The position numbers were made by a program, and so were the translations under genes. The notes under the pieces are model-generated. The model was not told the origin of the DNA, did no database searches, and saw only the letters and a program-made list of their open reading frames with translations. Shown here piece after piece: positions 1 through 22,838 of a stretch of DNA of 64,000 nt. Positions within the stretch are counted from its first letter, which is position 1. Every line of letters starts with the position of its first letter. This stretch comes from Ciona savignyi. Lineage: Eukaryota; Chordata; Ascidiacea; Phlebobranchia; Cionidae. The stretch is taken from assembly GCA_000149265.1 (NCBI GenBank), contig CH000162.1:239096-303095 (forward strand), written 5' to 3'.

Positions 1-1842
1 CTATAGATTTCATGCAAGCCGCACAGTAGCGATTACGTCAGAATTATAAATATAACGTTCTGACAAGTTTCAATTATATTTTTTAAGTCCGGTCGCCAGT
101 ACAGTTTTAATTTATAACGAAAATTCTTTTAGAAAGACTTTATTTCATTCTTTGGCGATTGTATTGCAAAAAGGAGTTTGTTTCATTTTAAATCTATGTA
201 GGTATAAAGCATATCTAAGTTTAAATATAATTGTAAAAACCTCTTTGTCACCCATAGGGCATGTGGTCGTGGAGCTATGAATCCACTTGCTTCAAGCCTG
301 TGTTTATAGGCTGGGATGGATAAACTGCCAGAGAAAACATACCGTCTATTCTTTCTAGGGCGTCTCTATGTATTTATCTGCTTCGTTAAAGTGGATTGTT
401 CATACTTAGTAGTTTGGAAATTACTGTTTTATATGTTATCATTTGATAATATTACGTCAAATAGTTCCTGCTTTTAGTATTAGTTGGTTGAAATAGCTGC
501 GGCATAGAAACTTATGTTTATAAAAAATGCAGTCTTAAGCATTTAAGTTTGTTGAAATTGTAGCATTTGATACGTTTTAATCGAAACGTTGTTTTAGTTT
601 AATTTAGTTGGACATTTTGACATCATAATTTTTTTTATAATACAGACTTTATATGGAAAGCACAACTTGGTGGAAAATATTACACATATGTAAACAGTTT
701 TACTGAACACTTACGACGCTAAAGATTTTGACTTTCCATAGTTAATTATATCTGGACATGTATAATAAATAGAGCATTATTAACCAAGACTACGTATTGG
801 AAACGAATCTGTAAACGAGCTGTTTTAGTTTTAGGTGCTTACAATCTCAAAATTCAAAAGTTAATTGATTTAAAGGCATGTCATTTTCGCATTTCTGTTT
901 TCGTTCTGTGTAAGTCGACACATTTTTCAATTCAGCTTGGTATAAAATCGCGTCGAAATGGTTTAACTTAAAGTATTGCGGTGACGTTGGGTTGTTAAAC
1001 GGAAATTATAAATATCCAAAATTTTATCCAATTAGACATTTGCTACCAAATTAGAACAATACGATTGTGCAAAATATATAATACATATTGTATTTCTAGA
1101 AGCAGTTTGACTTGCATAGTATTTGTAAATATGTATAACAATCGTTTTCTTATTCCATGTCATGCAATGTGGAATGGCGAGTAGTCCCATGGAAAAGATT
1201 CAAGTTAGTAATTCATGCATAGAAGTTTAGCATTTTTTTCTAATTCAAATTTAGTTTTGTGGCCAAAATTGAACAAATGTGACTTTATCAGCGTAATCAA
1301 TATTTTAACACTCTTTACCTGTTGCTTAATCAGTACAACTCATGCGTATCGTTGCGTAGACACGATCTGAATACTTTGTTTTTAATCAATCAGCGGAGGA
1401 ATTTAGGTTATTGTTATAGTTTTATTGTTCGCATCAAAAATACCAAAAAGCTATGTATAATATTCTTTAGTATGCTGTCGATTTTTTTAATTGGTCTAAG
1501 TTTTAAATCTGTCGTCAGTACTTACGTTTTAAAATGCCATTGAACTAGAATACCTTGCTATACCCGTTACGCTTTACAACCATTCAAATCACTCTAAATT
1601 AAAATAATTAATTTTCCACAACTGGTAAAATCATGCAAGTAAATATTTTGTAAGCAAAGGGACTGGTCATAGTGTCAAAGAAGGAACCCAAAAAGTTTAT
1701 TCAAAGATTATTTAAGAATTCTTACATCAATTAAAAACCCGGCTCACTAAACGACGGCGCCGCATACCGTCTTTTCCGTCGGGAATCTCTAACCAATTAA
1801 AATTAAACAAAAAATTGTTAACAAAGTCTTAAAAACAGGTTT

Positions 1843-1888
1843 TAAAAATAGTGGTCGGTAACACTTGGTTGACAATCTACAGTTAATA
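1843..1888 (-). repeat. Terminal fragment of a dispersed element
   Basis: Read on the minus strand, this carries a degenerate form of the motif GTGTCAACCACGTGTTAAC followed by CCACTATTTTTAAAAC. The same motif marks the left end of the long element copies at 45025 and 58174 and short pieces at 20119, 41330 and 50219. Confidence 0.5.
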
Positions 1889-1896
1889 ATTTTTTA

Positions 1897-1914
1897 CCAT
1901 TTGCATTTTTGCAG
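1897..1914 (+). promoter_or_regulatory. Splice acceptor just upstream of the P450 start codon
   Basis: A pyrimidine-rich run ending in TTTTTGCAG finishes at 1914, only 21 bases before the ATG at 1936. It could end a 5' UTR intron. It could also be a spliced-leader trans-splicing site, a mechanism known to be common in Ciona. The sequence cannot tell these apart; mapping the mRNA 5' end would. Confidence 0.45.
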
Positions 1915-1935
1915 ATTGAAATAGAGATATTTACA

Positions 1936-4900
1936 ATGCAATTCATTACATATTTATGGACGAACTTTCAGTCCGTCGTTGTCGGTCGGAGTTTTCCCGA
2001 GACCTGCCTTGTAATTCTGGCATTATATCTGTTCATGCACTATGGTATGGTGCTACGAAGGCTTCACAAAAATGCCAAGCATCTGGACGAAGTTGCAGGA
2101 GTTGACAAAAGAACCAAGCACTGGTTTTACGGACACATGAAACATGTAATATGCGATCTGTTTATATTATTACATTATTTTGTATTTTTTTTGCAACGAC
2201 AACCCTTTGAGAAACTGCAATGTCAAAGCAATGAAATCCATAATACAATTAAATAATTAAGTAAATGAATATTCAGCATGTAAAAAAGTATAAAACACTT
2301 TCAGTATACCAACAACGAACCTGGAATGCTGCGGTTAATCCAGCGATTAAAAACTTTTCCCTTGATGATATCTCATTGGATTGGACCGGTGATGACGATT
2401 TTACAAGTTTATCACCCGGATTCAGTGCATGCTGTTCTTACCAGTGGAGGTATATTATACCGCTAGGTTGCGTTATATATTTTTTCAATTTAAAAGTTTC
2501 CCTAATCCCAACTTTTCTTGATTTTATTTTTAACTGTTTTTTTATTCTATTGCATATATTCCTAGATGATTTGAATATGTTTAAATCATCAGTTATTACT
2601 TGACAATGCCGATAGATTTACCCAACTATTGTATTTCAGCACCGAAAAATGATCTTGGGTATCGCTTTCTTCGATCTTGGATAGGAGATGGTCTGCTTAC
2701 AAGTAAAGGAAGCAAGTGGTTCAGAAATCGTCGCCTTTTAACACCAGCATTTCATTATAAAGTTTTAAAACCGTAAGCAAATACTTCATAATGCATGGAC
2801 TGTTTTTATATTGTACAAAAATTATCTTTATTATAAGCAAGTATGTTATTCAATTTACTATATCCAAGCATCAACTTATACCGCACTGAGGTCCATATAT
2901 TTATTGTCTAAGTATTTTGTTTGGTTAATACTAAAAGACGGAAATATAAAGCAACGAAGATTAAGCACAAAGCGATTTAAAAATCCTTCGTAAACCATAT
3001 TCCTATCAGAGAATTAAGTAACATTTTTTTGCATTTCCGTTGTTTTAAACTCACGCCGTAACGTTTGGGTTACTATTAAGTAAAACATTATGTTCTTTCT
3101 CAAGTAAATATTTTCTAATTATAGTTCTGCCCCTTAATTCATGCTTTTAAACACAATTTTAATTTAAATCCAAGCATGATAAAAAGAAAAAACCTAAAAA
3201 GTTGTATAAATGTTTACTAGGTTTGTATGCTTTTGTAAATGGTACAAACTAACTTCACCAGATACTCAGAGATATTCAACAAGAATAGCCTGGTGATGGT
3301 GGACAAATTTAAAAACCTGTGCGGTCAATCTATAGAAGTTCACACACATGTTGGATTGATGACGCTGGACACGATGCTACAATGCGCTATGTCAGCGAAT
3401 ACGAATTGCCAACATGTGACGTATGTGCTTTGATGATTTAAGATAATTTTTACGACCATAGTCGTCTTAATTGGTTAATCGCACCCATCCATAGCCAAAC
3501 AAAATATGTCGATGCGTGAAGACGTAACATAAAAAAAACATAAAAAATACACATAGAATCTACTTTTAAAGTCATTAAAGTTTTAAGTTTAATGCAGTCT
3601 TTTAAAAAACTTAACACCATGAATATTATTTTGCCTCCAGCGACCATCCTTACCTAATGGCAGTTAAGGAAGTTGGTGATTTGGTGATTAAGAGAATCAG
3701 GCAACCGTTGCATCTCTTTGATTGGATATACAATCTATCTGCAAACGGAAGAAGGAATAAAGTTGTTGTTAAAGTTTTGCACGACCACACTGAGAAAGTA
3801 AGTGATATCTGTGTTTTGTATTTTTGGAAATACTTAGCTTAATACCATACAATGAAACACAATACTTTAAAGTGACCGAACTAGTTTTTATCACTTACTA
3901 AATTTCCTAACGATGTCTGCAAGAAAATAGTAATGTGGTAAACACAGCTTATTTCTAGGTTTGTAGAACACTCCAGCATTATAACACTAGTAATCTTTGA
4001 AAATAATCGTGCCGACAAACGAGTTATTATAGCTTTTATTATGAATGATGAGATATTCGACTAGATTATGATATAATATTATCTAATCAGTTATTATGCC
4101 ACACTTGTGTACAGATAATAGCAGAACGCAGAGAAGTTCTAGCGAAAGCAGTTAAAAATGACGAAAACGAATCTGGAATGGAAGGTTTTCAAAATATGAA
4201 GGGAAAAGCTCTCGACTTCTTGGATATTCTTCTACAAAGCAAGGTATGTCATGTTTTTGTTTACTTATCCAAACCTCTACACATTTTTGTTCATTTTCAT
4301 GATTTATTTGATGTATGGTTCTTCTGGTTATTTATAAATTATACACAATGCTCTATAATCTAGATAGGTTGGGAAATAATAATGCGTTGTTGTGTAATAG
4401 TTTAACTTTTTAGCCTGTTTCTACTTATCATGCCGATTTTTAAACTGACACAAATTTACCCTAAAACAAAGCGGAAAAGTTATTATACCTATACATTATT
4501 GTACAGACAAAGGTTAACTAGCTTTCTATTTGAAAACCACAACTATTGTCAGGCAATAGCACGACAAACATATCACTTTATCTCGTTTTTTTATTTGGCT
4601 GTTGGGTTTGATTTTATTACGTTAAACGTGGGATTCATTTTTTAATTGCGTTCGCAGATTAATTTAAAAGACGATTATCCCACTCATTAGTACAACTACC
4701 CTTGTGTGTTTTACCATTTACACATGTGAATTCCTTTAATGATTGGAGTTGTTGGATTGCTGTTAGCTAGACGATTTTGTATTCTTGATCTAAATAAACA
4801 AATGATAATTTCATAAAATGGTATGACGACTCCCCGTTTGATAAATCTTCTAGCGTTCTCACTTTCGCAAGGAAAAAACAGCAATATCTCATTAAAACTG

Positions 4901-7277
4901 CTATGAGAGTAAAATATAGGTACTGATATTGAAAACGGATTACGAAACAAATGCAATAAAGAAAGTTATTTTGCAATAAGGAAAGGACAAAACGATAGAC
5001 CCTATACCTTTGCATACACTCCTTTAAAAATCGTTTGGTCTTGGTGAGACAACATTGTAAAAATGACCTCATTTTTTGTCTCTTGCACTTTAAATTACTC
5101 GCTGTCAGCTTCATATGTAAACAAGTGCAGGGCATGAAGTTACACCCAAAATATTGGTAATGCAATATTTTTATACTATACCACATTATATATCCAGGAC
5201 GAAAACGGAAAAGGGCTGACGGACATCGAAATAAGAGATGAAGTCGACACCTTTTTATTCGAGGGGCACGATACCACCTCTAGTGGTAGGTTTTGTTATG
5301 CGCGTCGTCCATAGTCAAAGTGAATTGGTCTTTTAGTGTACACGTAATCAGGCCAATTTACTTCCATTGGTATCTAATGTGTCATCAAAATTGAAATTAT
5401 TTCCTAATTATCCACACTCTTGTAACCAACTTGTAAACGTAAGGTGATTTACATTTCCTAATTTTGGACATTAGTTGTATTATTGTTCATATAAGCATAC
5501 CACTTCACATTGCTCCAACCCAGTGGTATCTGATGAGTCGTTCAAATCGAAAGTCATCTTTCAGTATCCATGTACTGTAACAGCTCCAACACCTCGACCG
5601 TGGACTCCAGGATATTACTGTGCACCTGACCAACCCAGTATATTTTGTGTTTATTCTGTAACGGATCATATTCAGGTATTTCATGGGCGCTCTACCACTT
5701 GGCAAAGTATCCTGAATTCCAAACCAAATGCCGAGATGAGTTGACGGAAATCGTGGGCGATCGGAAAAACGTCGAATGGTTTGAAATTTTTTATGTGTAT
5801 TTTGAATTTAGGTATATTTAAAAAAATGTTGAAATCTTTTGGCTCGGATAGCACAGCGGGCTGCACCTTTCGTCTTTGTTTGTGTTTGGATTTATATCCA
5901 TGTGCGTTATGATCGCGCCGAGTTTGTACTATGGCCTACCTATTTTGTCTGTAATGCGAACTAAAACTGTGTGCCCTAATTACCTTATCACATCAACAAT
6001 TCCTGCGGCACATCAACTGTGTCACGCGTTGACTCATTTTCTCGGTTAAGATTTTTATAAGAACGAAACTGGTCGCTGGCTAGTCAGTTGTCTGTTTGGG
6101 TAAGGCATTTATCGTAAGTTAATTGAATTTAGTTGATTAATGTGTTTCATGAAACAACTATTACGACGGTCATATACAACCGAGTGCAATAGCACTGGTA
6201 AACTTTCGTTGGACCCAATTTTATCTAACAGAAGCCGTGTATTAACCATTCCTATAAACGGTATTAAATATAACTTTCCACGGTTTAAACGCACGTACAT
6301 CAGAGTTGACCATTACCTTGACGATAGCTATATATAACGCATAAATTTAATTTGATTAAACCAATTTCAGGAACGACCTTCCAAAATTAGAATACCTTAC
6401 GAAATTTATTAAGGAGAGCATGCGTCTTGTGCCACCTGTTTATGGGGTCGGTCGGCAATTAGAGAAACCGCTCAAAATAAAAGAAAAGGACTCTGAACAT
6501 GAATCTACCATTCCAGTCGGGACAAACGTATCAACGAGCATATTTGCATTGCACAGACACGAACATTTTTGGGAAAATCCAACGGTGAGTGATTGCATCG
6601 CCAACAAAAGTTTTTTCCTGTGTATCCCAATTATATCCGGATACACAAATTAATTAGACAGAGCGACAGATTTGAAAGATTTTCGATATATTAACCGTGG
6701 GTAGGTTTGTTCGGTTTTATCCACATCGTAGGATCCTAGTAGATTAAAAAGTTAAAAGTGAAACCGTATTAAAATGCCATAAACAAAACACTGCTATAGC
6801 TCAAAGCCGACGATGGCCAAGTTATTTGGATGGTTTCCCCATACGTTAAACCCACTTGTGTGATAACAATATATCTTCTTCATTCACTATATGTTCAATT
6901 AAATATGTTCTTTTTACAGGTTTTCGATCCAGAACGATTTACGAAGGAAAACATCGCAAAACGACCAGCGTTTGCTTACGTCCCATTCAGTGCTGGTTCC
7001 AGGTATCAAACTTGACAACTATATTTACCATTTATTGTGTTCCATAAAGTAATTATTTGTTTCAAAATCTTAAAAATTGTTTTTTTTTAATTCTTCTACT
7101 TTACACAGGAATTGCATCGGACAAAACTTCGCGATGAACGAAATGAAAATCTGCCTTGCTCAAGTCATTCGTAATTTGCGACTCTACATTGACGGGGATT
7201 CTCCGGTTCCGAAAATGCAGCCACGATTAGTTTTACAGAGTGAATCAGGAATTTTTGTTAAATTCGAAAAACTCTGA
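1936..7277 (+). CDS. Cytochrome P450, CYP4-type, 11 exons, apparently intact
   Basis: This should be a haem-thiolate monooxygenase of the CYP4 clan, ER-anchored and acting on fatty acids or related hydrophobic substrates. Exons: 1936-2145, 2305-2449, 2640-2772, 3262-3420, 3641-3797, 4115-4243, 5198-5285, 5676-5778, 6371-6584, 6920-7002, 7109-7277. Phases join cleanly to give 529 residues, normal for the family. Visible landmarks are an N-terminal hydrophobic anchor, the C-helix [13 protein letters not shown], the I-helix FEGHDTT with the CYP4-specific Glu that can bond covalently to haem, the K-helix ExxR in KESMR, and the haem loop PFSAGSRNCIG with its Cys ligand. The start is the ATG following the acceptor at 1914. 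It converges on the minus-strand P450 at 9415. The exact CYP4 subfamily cannot be set from sequence alone. Confidence 0.93.
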
Positions 7278-7294
7278 TGATGCAATTTTGAACA

Positions 7295-7300
7295 AATAAA
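7295..7300 (+). terminator. Polyadenylation signal AATAAA
   Basis: A canonical AATAAA lies 18 bases after the P450 stop codon at 7275-7277. Confidence 0.55.
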
Positions 7301-7735
7301 TAATTTCTTTCTACGATAAGAACTAATTTCGAAATTAATATCTCAATATGAACTTGTATTATATCTGACTCAATGGTGCTACAATGTACTTTCACCTTTT
7401 AGATTTCGCGTAATTTTTAAAATTTTGACTCTTATTTAATTTAAATTAAAGGTTATCGTAGAAATGTAGTAAAAACCAAGCTCATATGATTTAGTCACGA
7501 TTATCGCTTAACACCGAGTAAAGTATATCATGTTCATCGCGCTATTGTAATGATAGACAATAAGCTGCATGTTGTAGTTTGGTTTGCTTGTCTTGCAATT
7601 ACTTAATGGTGCAATTATTACATTTTGATAAGTAAAGTTAAAATGTCTGTAATTTTACTTCTGGTCATTTTCCTCGACAAAGAATTATGGGTTACAAGCT
7701 GTATATGAATCTGTCTTGATTACTTTTCTGACAGA

Positions 7736-7794
7736 CGTGCTGTATAAGGCACTCGGCCAATTGTCCACGTGCTGTATAAGGCATTCGGACAATT
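7736..7794. repeat. Two-copy tandem repeat, period 32 bp
   Basis: The motif CGTGCTGTATAAGGCA plus about 11 flanking bases occurs at 7736-7762 and again at 7768-7794 with two differences. Confidence 0.7.
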
Positions 7795-9367
7795 TAAACA
7801 GTCCTTACAAAAATATTCAAAAGCGGTTATTTAAAATCCTGCCACAGAACGTTTGAATTTTTTTACAACTTTATAAAAACACCGACTTTGTTTTTTTGTT
7901 ATGGTTCAATAAAATCTCTTGCTCACCATATATGATATTCCAACCGAGGTTATTCCATATGCAAAGCTCTGCCTTCTTTTGTTAGTTCCAATATTTATCT
8001 TCTAGATAACTGAACATTAGAAACAACCGACTCACGAACAAATGGCTGGTTTAGAATCAACATGTTTCTACAGATGCGTTTATGCTGAACCAATGTGCAA
8101 CAAGGGTCACATGATTGTTACATCACATGATTCACATGACACATGATTGTTATATGTTATAACATTTATAGGCAATGATACAACACACGCAACGGTGTTA
8201 TCATTTGATGGTTCTTCTTTATTTGATTGAAAATGATCCTAGCTAATTGTGCCAAGTTAGCACATCCTAAATTTGTAATTAACCAACGGTGTCATATGAT
8301 AATAAATGATCATTGCTTATTTTGGATATCAAAATGCTAACCGAATAAATTCATCCACCAAAAAGGGTAATTGTTAATAAAGCTTGCAGAATAAATAAAA
8401 AAAAACACTGACACTTCAATATAACAGGAAATAATACTGCAAAGGTAAGGATTCTAAAGGTTAGGCGTGAGCAATTAAGTAGTTTGAGTAGTTTACGTTT
8501 GTCTCGATGCTGAACTAATCGATTTGTTTGATTTAGTTGAAAAAATGTGGATACATTGTATTGTGCTCGTAATGTATAACAAACAGCTACAAAATCAAAA
8601 ATATTTTTATACAAAAATGAGAAGATTTTCCCGTTCATTGTCTTAATTTAAATGTCCCATTAAAGAAGGAGATGAGCCGAGACAGTGGTGTTCGCCTTGC
8701 GAACAACCTCCAATCGTGCACGGCGGGCCTAGAGGCAGTCATACATCGATTGGGAGATTAATTTTTAGAGTGTTACCAAGATAGAGGGTTAGCGAGACAA
8801 TGCTCTAAACCGCTGCTTTCCGGGCCTAAGTATGATTTACGCATGTATTTATTTTGATGAAATGGTAAGTTCTGTGTTGTAAAACGCACTCGGAGATCAG
8901 TAAATAGCCTGGCTCTCGTATTCATTACAGTAGAAGAAATATGTTATGTAATTTCAAGAAACAATGTAAATCTTAGCAAGCGTTACGATAATGAACGGCA
9001 AAACACATTGTGCGAAAAAAGGAAAAGTGGTTTTTAATAAATGTCATCTACCCAATGAAGGCTAAAACAATTTACTATTTTCACACTTCCTCCTGCAATA
9101 AAACACATTTACCGACTCTATTTTACTGATTAAATTATGAATAACACGATTACTTTAAGAATTGCCACATTTTATTTCTATTTCACAGAAAATATAATTG
9201 TCTACTTTAAAAAATTGAATGATTAATTGATAAAGATACAAGTTGATGTAAAAATCGAAATTTATTTTTAACATTTATTTAATAATAAATATTTGTTTCA
9301 ATTTCTTAAAAGTTAAACAAAATAAGTTAAAATTAAAACTACCCAACAAAAAAGCAATAAAAACTCA

Positions 9368-9373
9368 TTTATT
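9368..9373 (-). terminator. Possible polyadenylation signal of the middle P450
   Basis: AATAAA on the minus strand, about 45 bases past the stop codon of the 9415-13877 gene. Confidence 0.45.
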
Positions 9374-9414
9374 TTTTTGATTCACTATTTTATACAATTG
9401 TACAATACACTTTT

Positions 9415-13922
<4,508 letters not shown>

Positions 13923-14315
13923 CTATAATATTAAAGCAAATCAAATCGATTTTAAAGTTCTTAAAACTAGTATTTCAATTGGAAACTGCTTTGACCTGAA
14001 AAAATATTAGACATTTTTAAATGGGTTGTCGCATCTCAGCCAACTGCCAAATTGGACGATTCATGGTTGGTTTCTTATTTCTTCACCATGGAATCAATTT
14101 TTAAAGGATTTGTCTCGTGTTGTGCTTTCAATTGACTACAATGCTGACCAATTGCCACAGCCTTCTATTTATTAAAATATGCCAACCTTTTGTTATAAAA
14201 TGTACCACATATCATTTTCTGTCTTTTAACGTTCTACATAGGCTATATAAAAAAATGCTTTACCATGTTTTACAAAACTTTATTTTAAAAATGGTTTCCC
14301 AACAACGAGTTCACC

Positions 14316-14325
14316 CTTTTATATA
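14316..14325 (-). promoter_or_regulatory. TATA-like box of the middle P450
   Basis: TATATAAAAG on the minus strand, about 440 bases upstream of the ATG at 13877. The sister gene keeps the core TATAAAAG at 21677-21684 in aligned flank, which supports a real promoter with a long leader. Confidence 0.45.
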
Positions 14326-14997
14326 TAAATTGCACTCGTATCAGTAAATAAAGTAAGTGGGACTTCGGACCATACTGATTTTATTAAGCTGATGATATTG
14401 TTTATTTTTTAAAGCGTTGTAAGATTAATTAAGATCATTTTGTCTTATTATAGACGTTAACACAATTGAAAGATACCTATAAAATGACTCTACATCTCAA
14501 AAACTATTGCAATGGAAACGATGCTTCTAATACTGAGCGAACTTAAAATAATATCATCAACGTTGGATCGTAATTTCAGATGGTCATTGTTTACTGTAAC
14601 CTGTCCTTGAGAGTCAGTTTCCTGTAAGGTTTAGTAAAACTCGGCCATTTTACCCTACAGTGTCCGTCGGTTAATGATTGATAAACGCGTCCTTCGGTTT
14701 ATAATATGGATGTTGTGGAAAAGTAGAAGGCCAACTATTGTGCTGTATTTGTGGGTATGTAAGTCCATTCTTTTTTAAAAACGACAAACACTTTAATACA
14801 AATAACAAGCAACGTCAATTACCACGTTAAGTGTATTAAGATTCAAGACAAATTTACACAACAAAATATTTTTTAATAATATATTATCTGCGGTAAAACA
14901 CACTTTCACCGCTTCTTTATGTGTTTTATTTGTTCTAGAATTTTAAACTTATAATATTAGAGATTAAGAATTTAAAAACATGCAAAACTCGCAAAAA

Positions 14998-15086
14998 TAT
15001 GACGCGGTTTGTTGATTTATCTTTTTGGCTTTGGACAAACAGTCGTTTACTATAATTATAGCTAACTCTGCCGGGTCAAGGTCATC
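14998..15086 (-). pseudogene. Decayed duplicate of the last exon of the ANKRD29-like gene
   Basis: On the minus strand an acceptor (TTTTAG) is followed by codons for DPAELA and, further on, INQQTASY. These match the last exon of the ankyrin gene at 22839-22931 (DPAELA, MNQQTASY). The middle has diverged and the stop codon is lost (TAT TTT TGC in place of TAT TAG). No other ankyrin exon is present here. It is a by-product of the tandem duplication that made the two P450 copies. Confidence 0.85.
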
Positions 15087-15860
15087 CTAAAATCATAAAA
15101 CGTTCTTGGTTATATTGCATTACTGGACCCGATGAGTAACATATTTAGATTTCCGTTTTAGTAAAAAAAAAACTGAGGCGTCGGCGTAACCGCCCATGAT
15201 GCAGAATTTGCAATGTTTTAAAGTGATTGTAAAGGGTGAAGTTTAGTAATAAGGTAGGTAAGGTATTTCTTAAAATTCAATAAATTGTATTCTCTGACTA
15301 AAAGAGAGATACAAGTCTAAATTGAACCCAAATGTCATAACGAAATTCACAAAGAAATGTCACTCTTTGAACAATTTCTTCGGAAAGGCAACTCTTTAGT
15401 GACATCCGTGTTATACGCGGGTTAAATATAAATGTCAATATGCGCGATTTAAATTTGCGAGGCCTTCATATTAATATTATAATCGTCCATCCTCGGACTT
15501 TAATTGCTTGAGCGATTTTATTCCTGGCTCTGTGTTGAATGATCAGCTGTTTTAAAAACGAGGCATTTGTGTATTAACGGACAGTTTATTATTTTTTGCG
15601 TAATTTACAAGAAAAACTGTTATATTTTTAATATATATTAGGTTGACGTTACACTTTTTCCATTTTCTTATATTTGAAATGAATATTCAGTTCTATAAAA
15701 TTAATAAATAATATCGATCACTAAAAGTTGTACCAATTTTTAGGGTATTTTGGACAATATGGTAAAATTAAGACTAACGAAAAATAAAGCTGAAAGAATA
15801 AACCCATTAACATTTTTTGAATCACTAATTTTATATAATACAATACATTTTTTGACCATG

Positions 15861-21460
<5,600 letters not shown>

Positions 21461-21676
21461 TTAAAAGGGGTTTGCACATAAGCAAATTTAGATGTATCAG
21501 ATGGTGTGTAGTTTTCTTATTTATCCATTATAAAATCTATAAAAAATTGCGGCATTTATATTATCAATTACAATATGCTGACCAATTGCTATAAACACCT
21601 ATTATGATTCTTTATTTTCAACTGTCGCCTTAAACGCTGCGTATAAGAAAGTTGTTTCCCAATGATTAGCACACCG

Positions 21677-21684
21677 CTTTTATA
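21677..21684 (-). promoter_or_regulatory. TATA-like box of the third P450
   Basis: TATAAAAG on the minus strand, about 350 bases upstream of the ATG at 21325, conserved in the aligned flank of the duplicate at 14316. Confidence 0.45.
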
Positions 21685-21807
21685 TCAAAAATTTTCTAGT
21701 TTAATGTGTAGGGGACTTTGAACCATAGTTGTTTTACTAAGCCATTGACGTTCTTTAATATCTTTTCGAATACATTAATGATTAACTATTACCGCCTGTC
21801 AAGGCCA

Positions 21808-22107
21808 TCCGCCGGTTAGTCTGGCGGTTAAATGCGTCGCCGTTCAATCGAAAAGTTTCAGGTGCGAAAATGTCGTTTAGCTACTCGGTTGTGTCCTTTA
21901 TGTACTTTACGGACTTTGCCTGAATCCAGCGGATTATTAGGTTCTACTAGTTTGAAGAAAAATGTTTATCATATATAAACACACTGTAATATCTACAGTA
22001 AACCGACGGTGGTCGCGAGGTGATCTGACGATTGCCCGTGTGTTAACCCTCTTGGTTTTCCCATTCACGAAGATAAACATGAATATACTTATCCTATTCT
22101 ATACTAT
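21808..22107 (+). mobile_element. tRNA-derived SINE, near full length
   Basis: Head with A-box-like GTTAGTCTGGCGGTTAA and a B-box-like region, conserved middle GCCTGAATCCAGCGG, and a TATCCTATTC-type tail. Plus orientation. Confidence 0.8.
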
Positions 22108-22838
22108 TTTTTTGACTGGGCTACCATTTGTAGATTTGTGTTATACATGTGAAATAAGTAATATAAAAAATCGTTTTATTCATGTGACATATAAAATATT
22201 TAAAACTTTAAATAAGGATACACCTTCTTCATTTTATTCTTATGGAATTTTTTACATTGAATAAATTATACTATATATCTATTTTAATTGTTCATCACTT
22301 AAGATATTCTGCATTGGAAATGCTGCCCTTGATACATAAAGTGCCTCAAATAAAATCAGCCATGGCCACTAAATTTGCGGTGATTGTTCATTGTATCGAT
22401 GTTGTTTGTTCACTGTAAACTGACCTTGAAAGTCCAATTCAAGGTTTTGTATGACCTGCCATTGTTTAATCGTATAACTAGGCCGAGAACGTCAGTCGAT
22501 TAATCATTGAATCGCATTCTACAGTTTATAATACGAATGCTGCAAAAACGAAGCGGACAATTTTATGTATTTGTTGAAATGTAACTCTTCGGTTAAAACG
22601 ACAATAACTTTAATATTAATAATCATCAATAATTATTGTTTATACGAATTGTGATACAGGCCATAATCACACAGCAATTGTTTTACAATATTATTGAAGA
22701 TAAAATAATTTTTGATGGCGAAAAGGCAATAATATAATGTGATACCATTTGGTGCATTTCTAAAATTCTTGATCAAGGTGCTAAACAGAGAGAACAAATA
22801 ATAGTGGAACATAAAAACTTTAAAACATGCAACACGGA

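Larger units (their letters stand above)
1..1935. other. AT-rich non-coding stretch upstream of the first P450
   Basis: I see no exon with plausible splice sites and no RNA gene here. The only recognisable piece is a short repeat end at about 1843-1888 on the minus strand, related to the terminus of the composite element at 45025 and 58174. The promoter of the plus-strand P450 should lie here, but no clear TATA box was found. Confidence 0.5.
7301..9414. other. Intergenic stretch between two convergent P450 genes
   Basis: No exon or RNA gene recognised. It holds a short tandem duplication at 7736-7794. A moderately GC-richer piece at about 8660-8830 could be an old repeat, but I could not place it in a family. 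Confidence 0.45.

Noticed and set aside
4767..5186. 139-codon minus-strand ORF
   Set aside because: Lies in a P450 intron, low-complexity residues, no splice or domain support.
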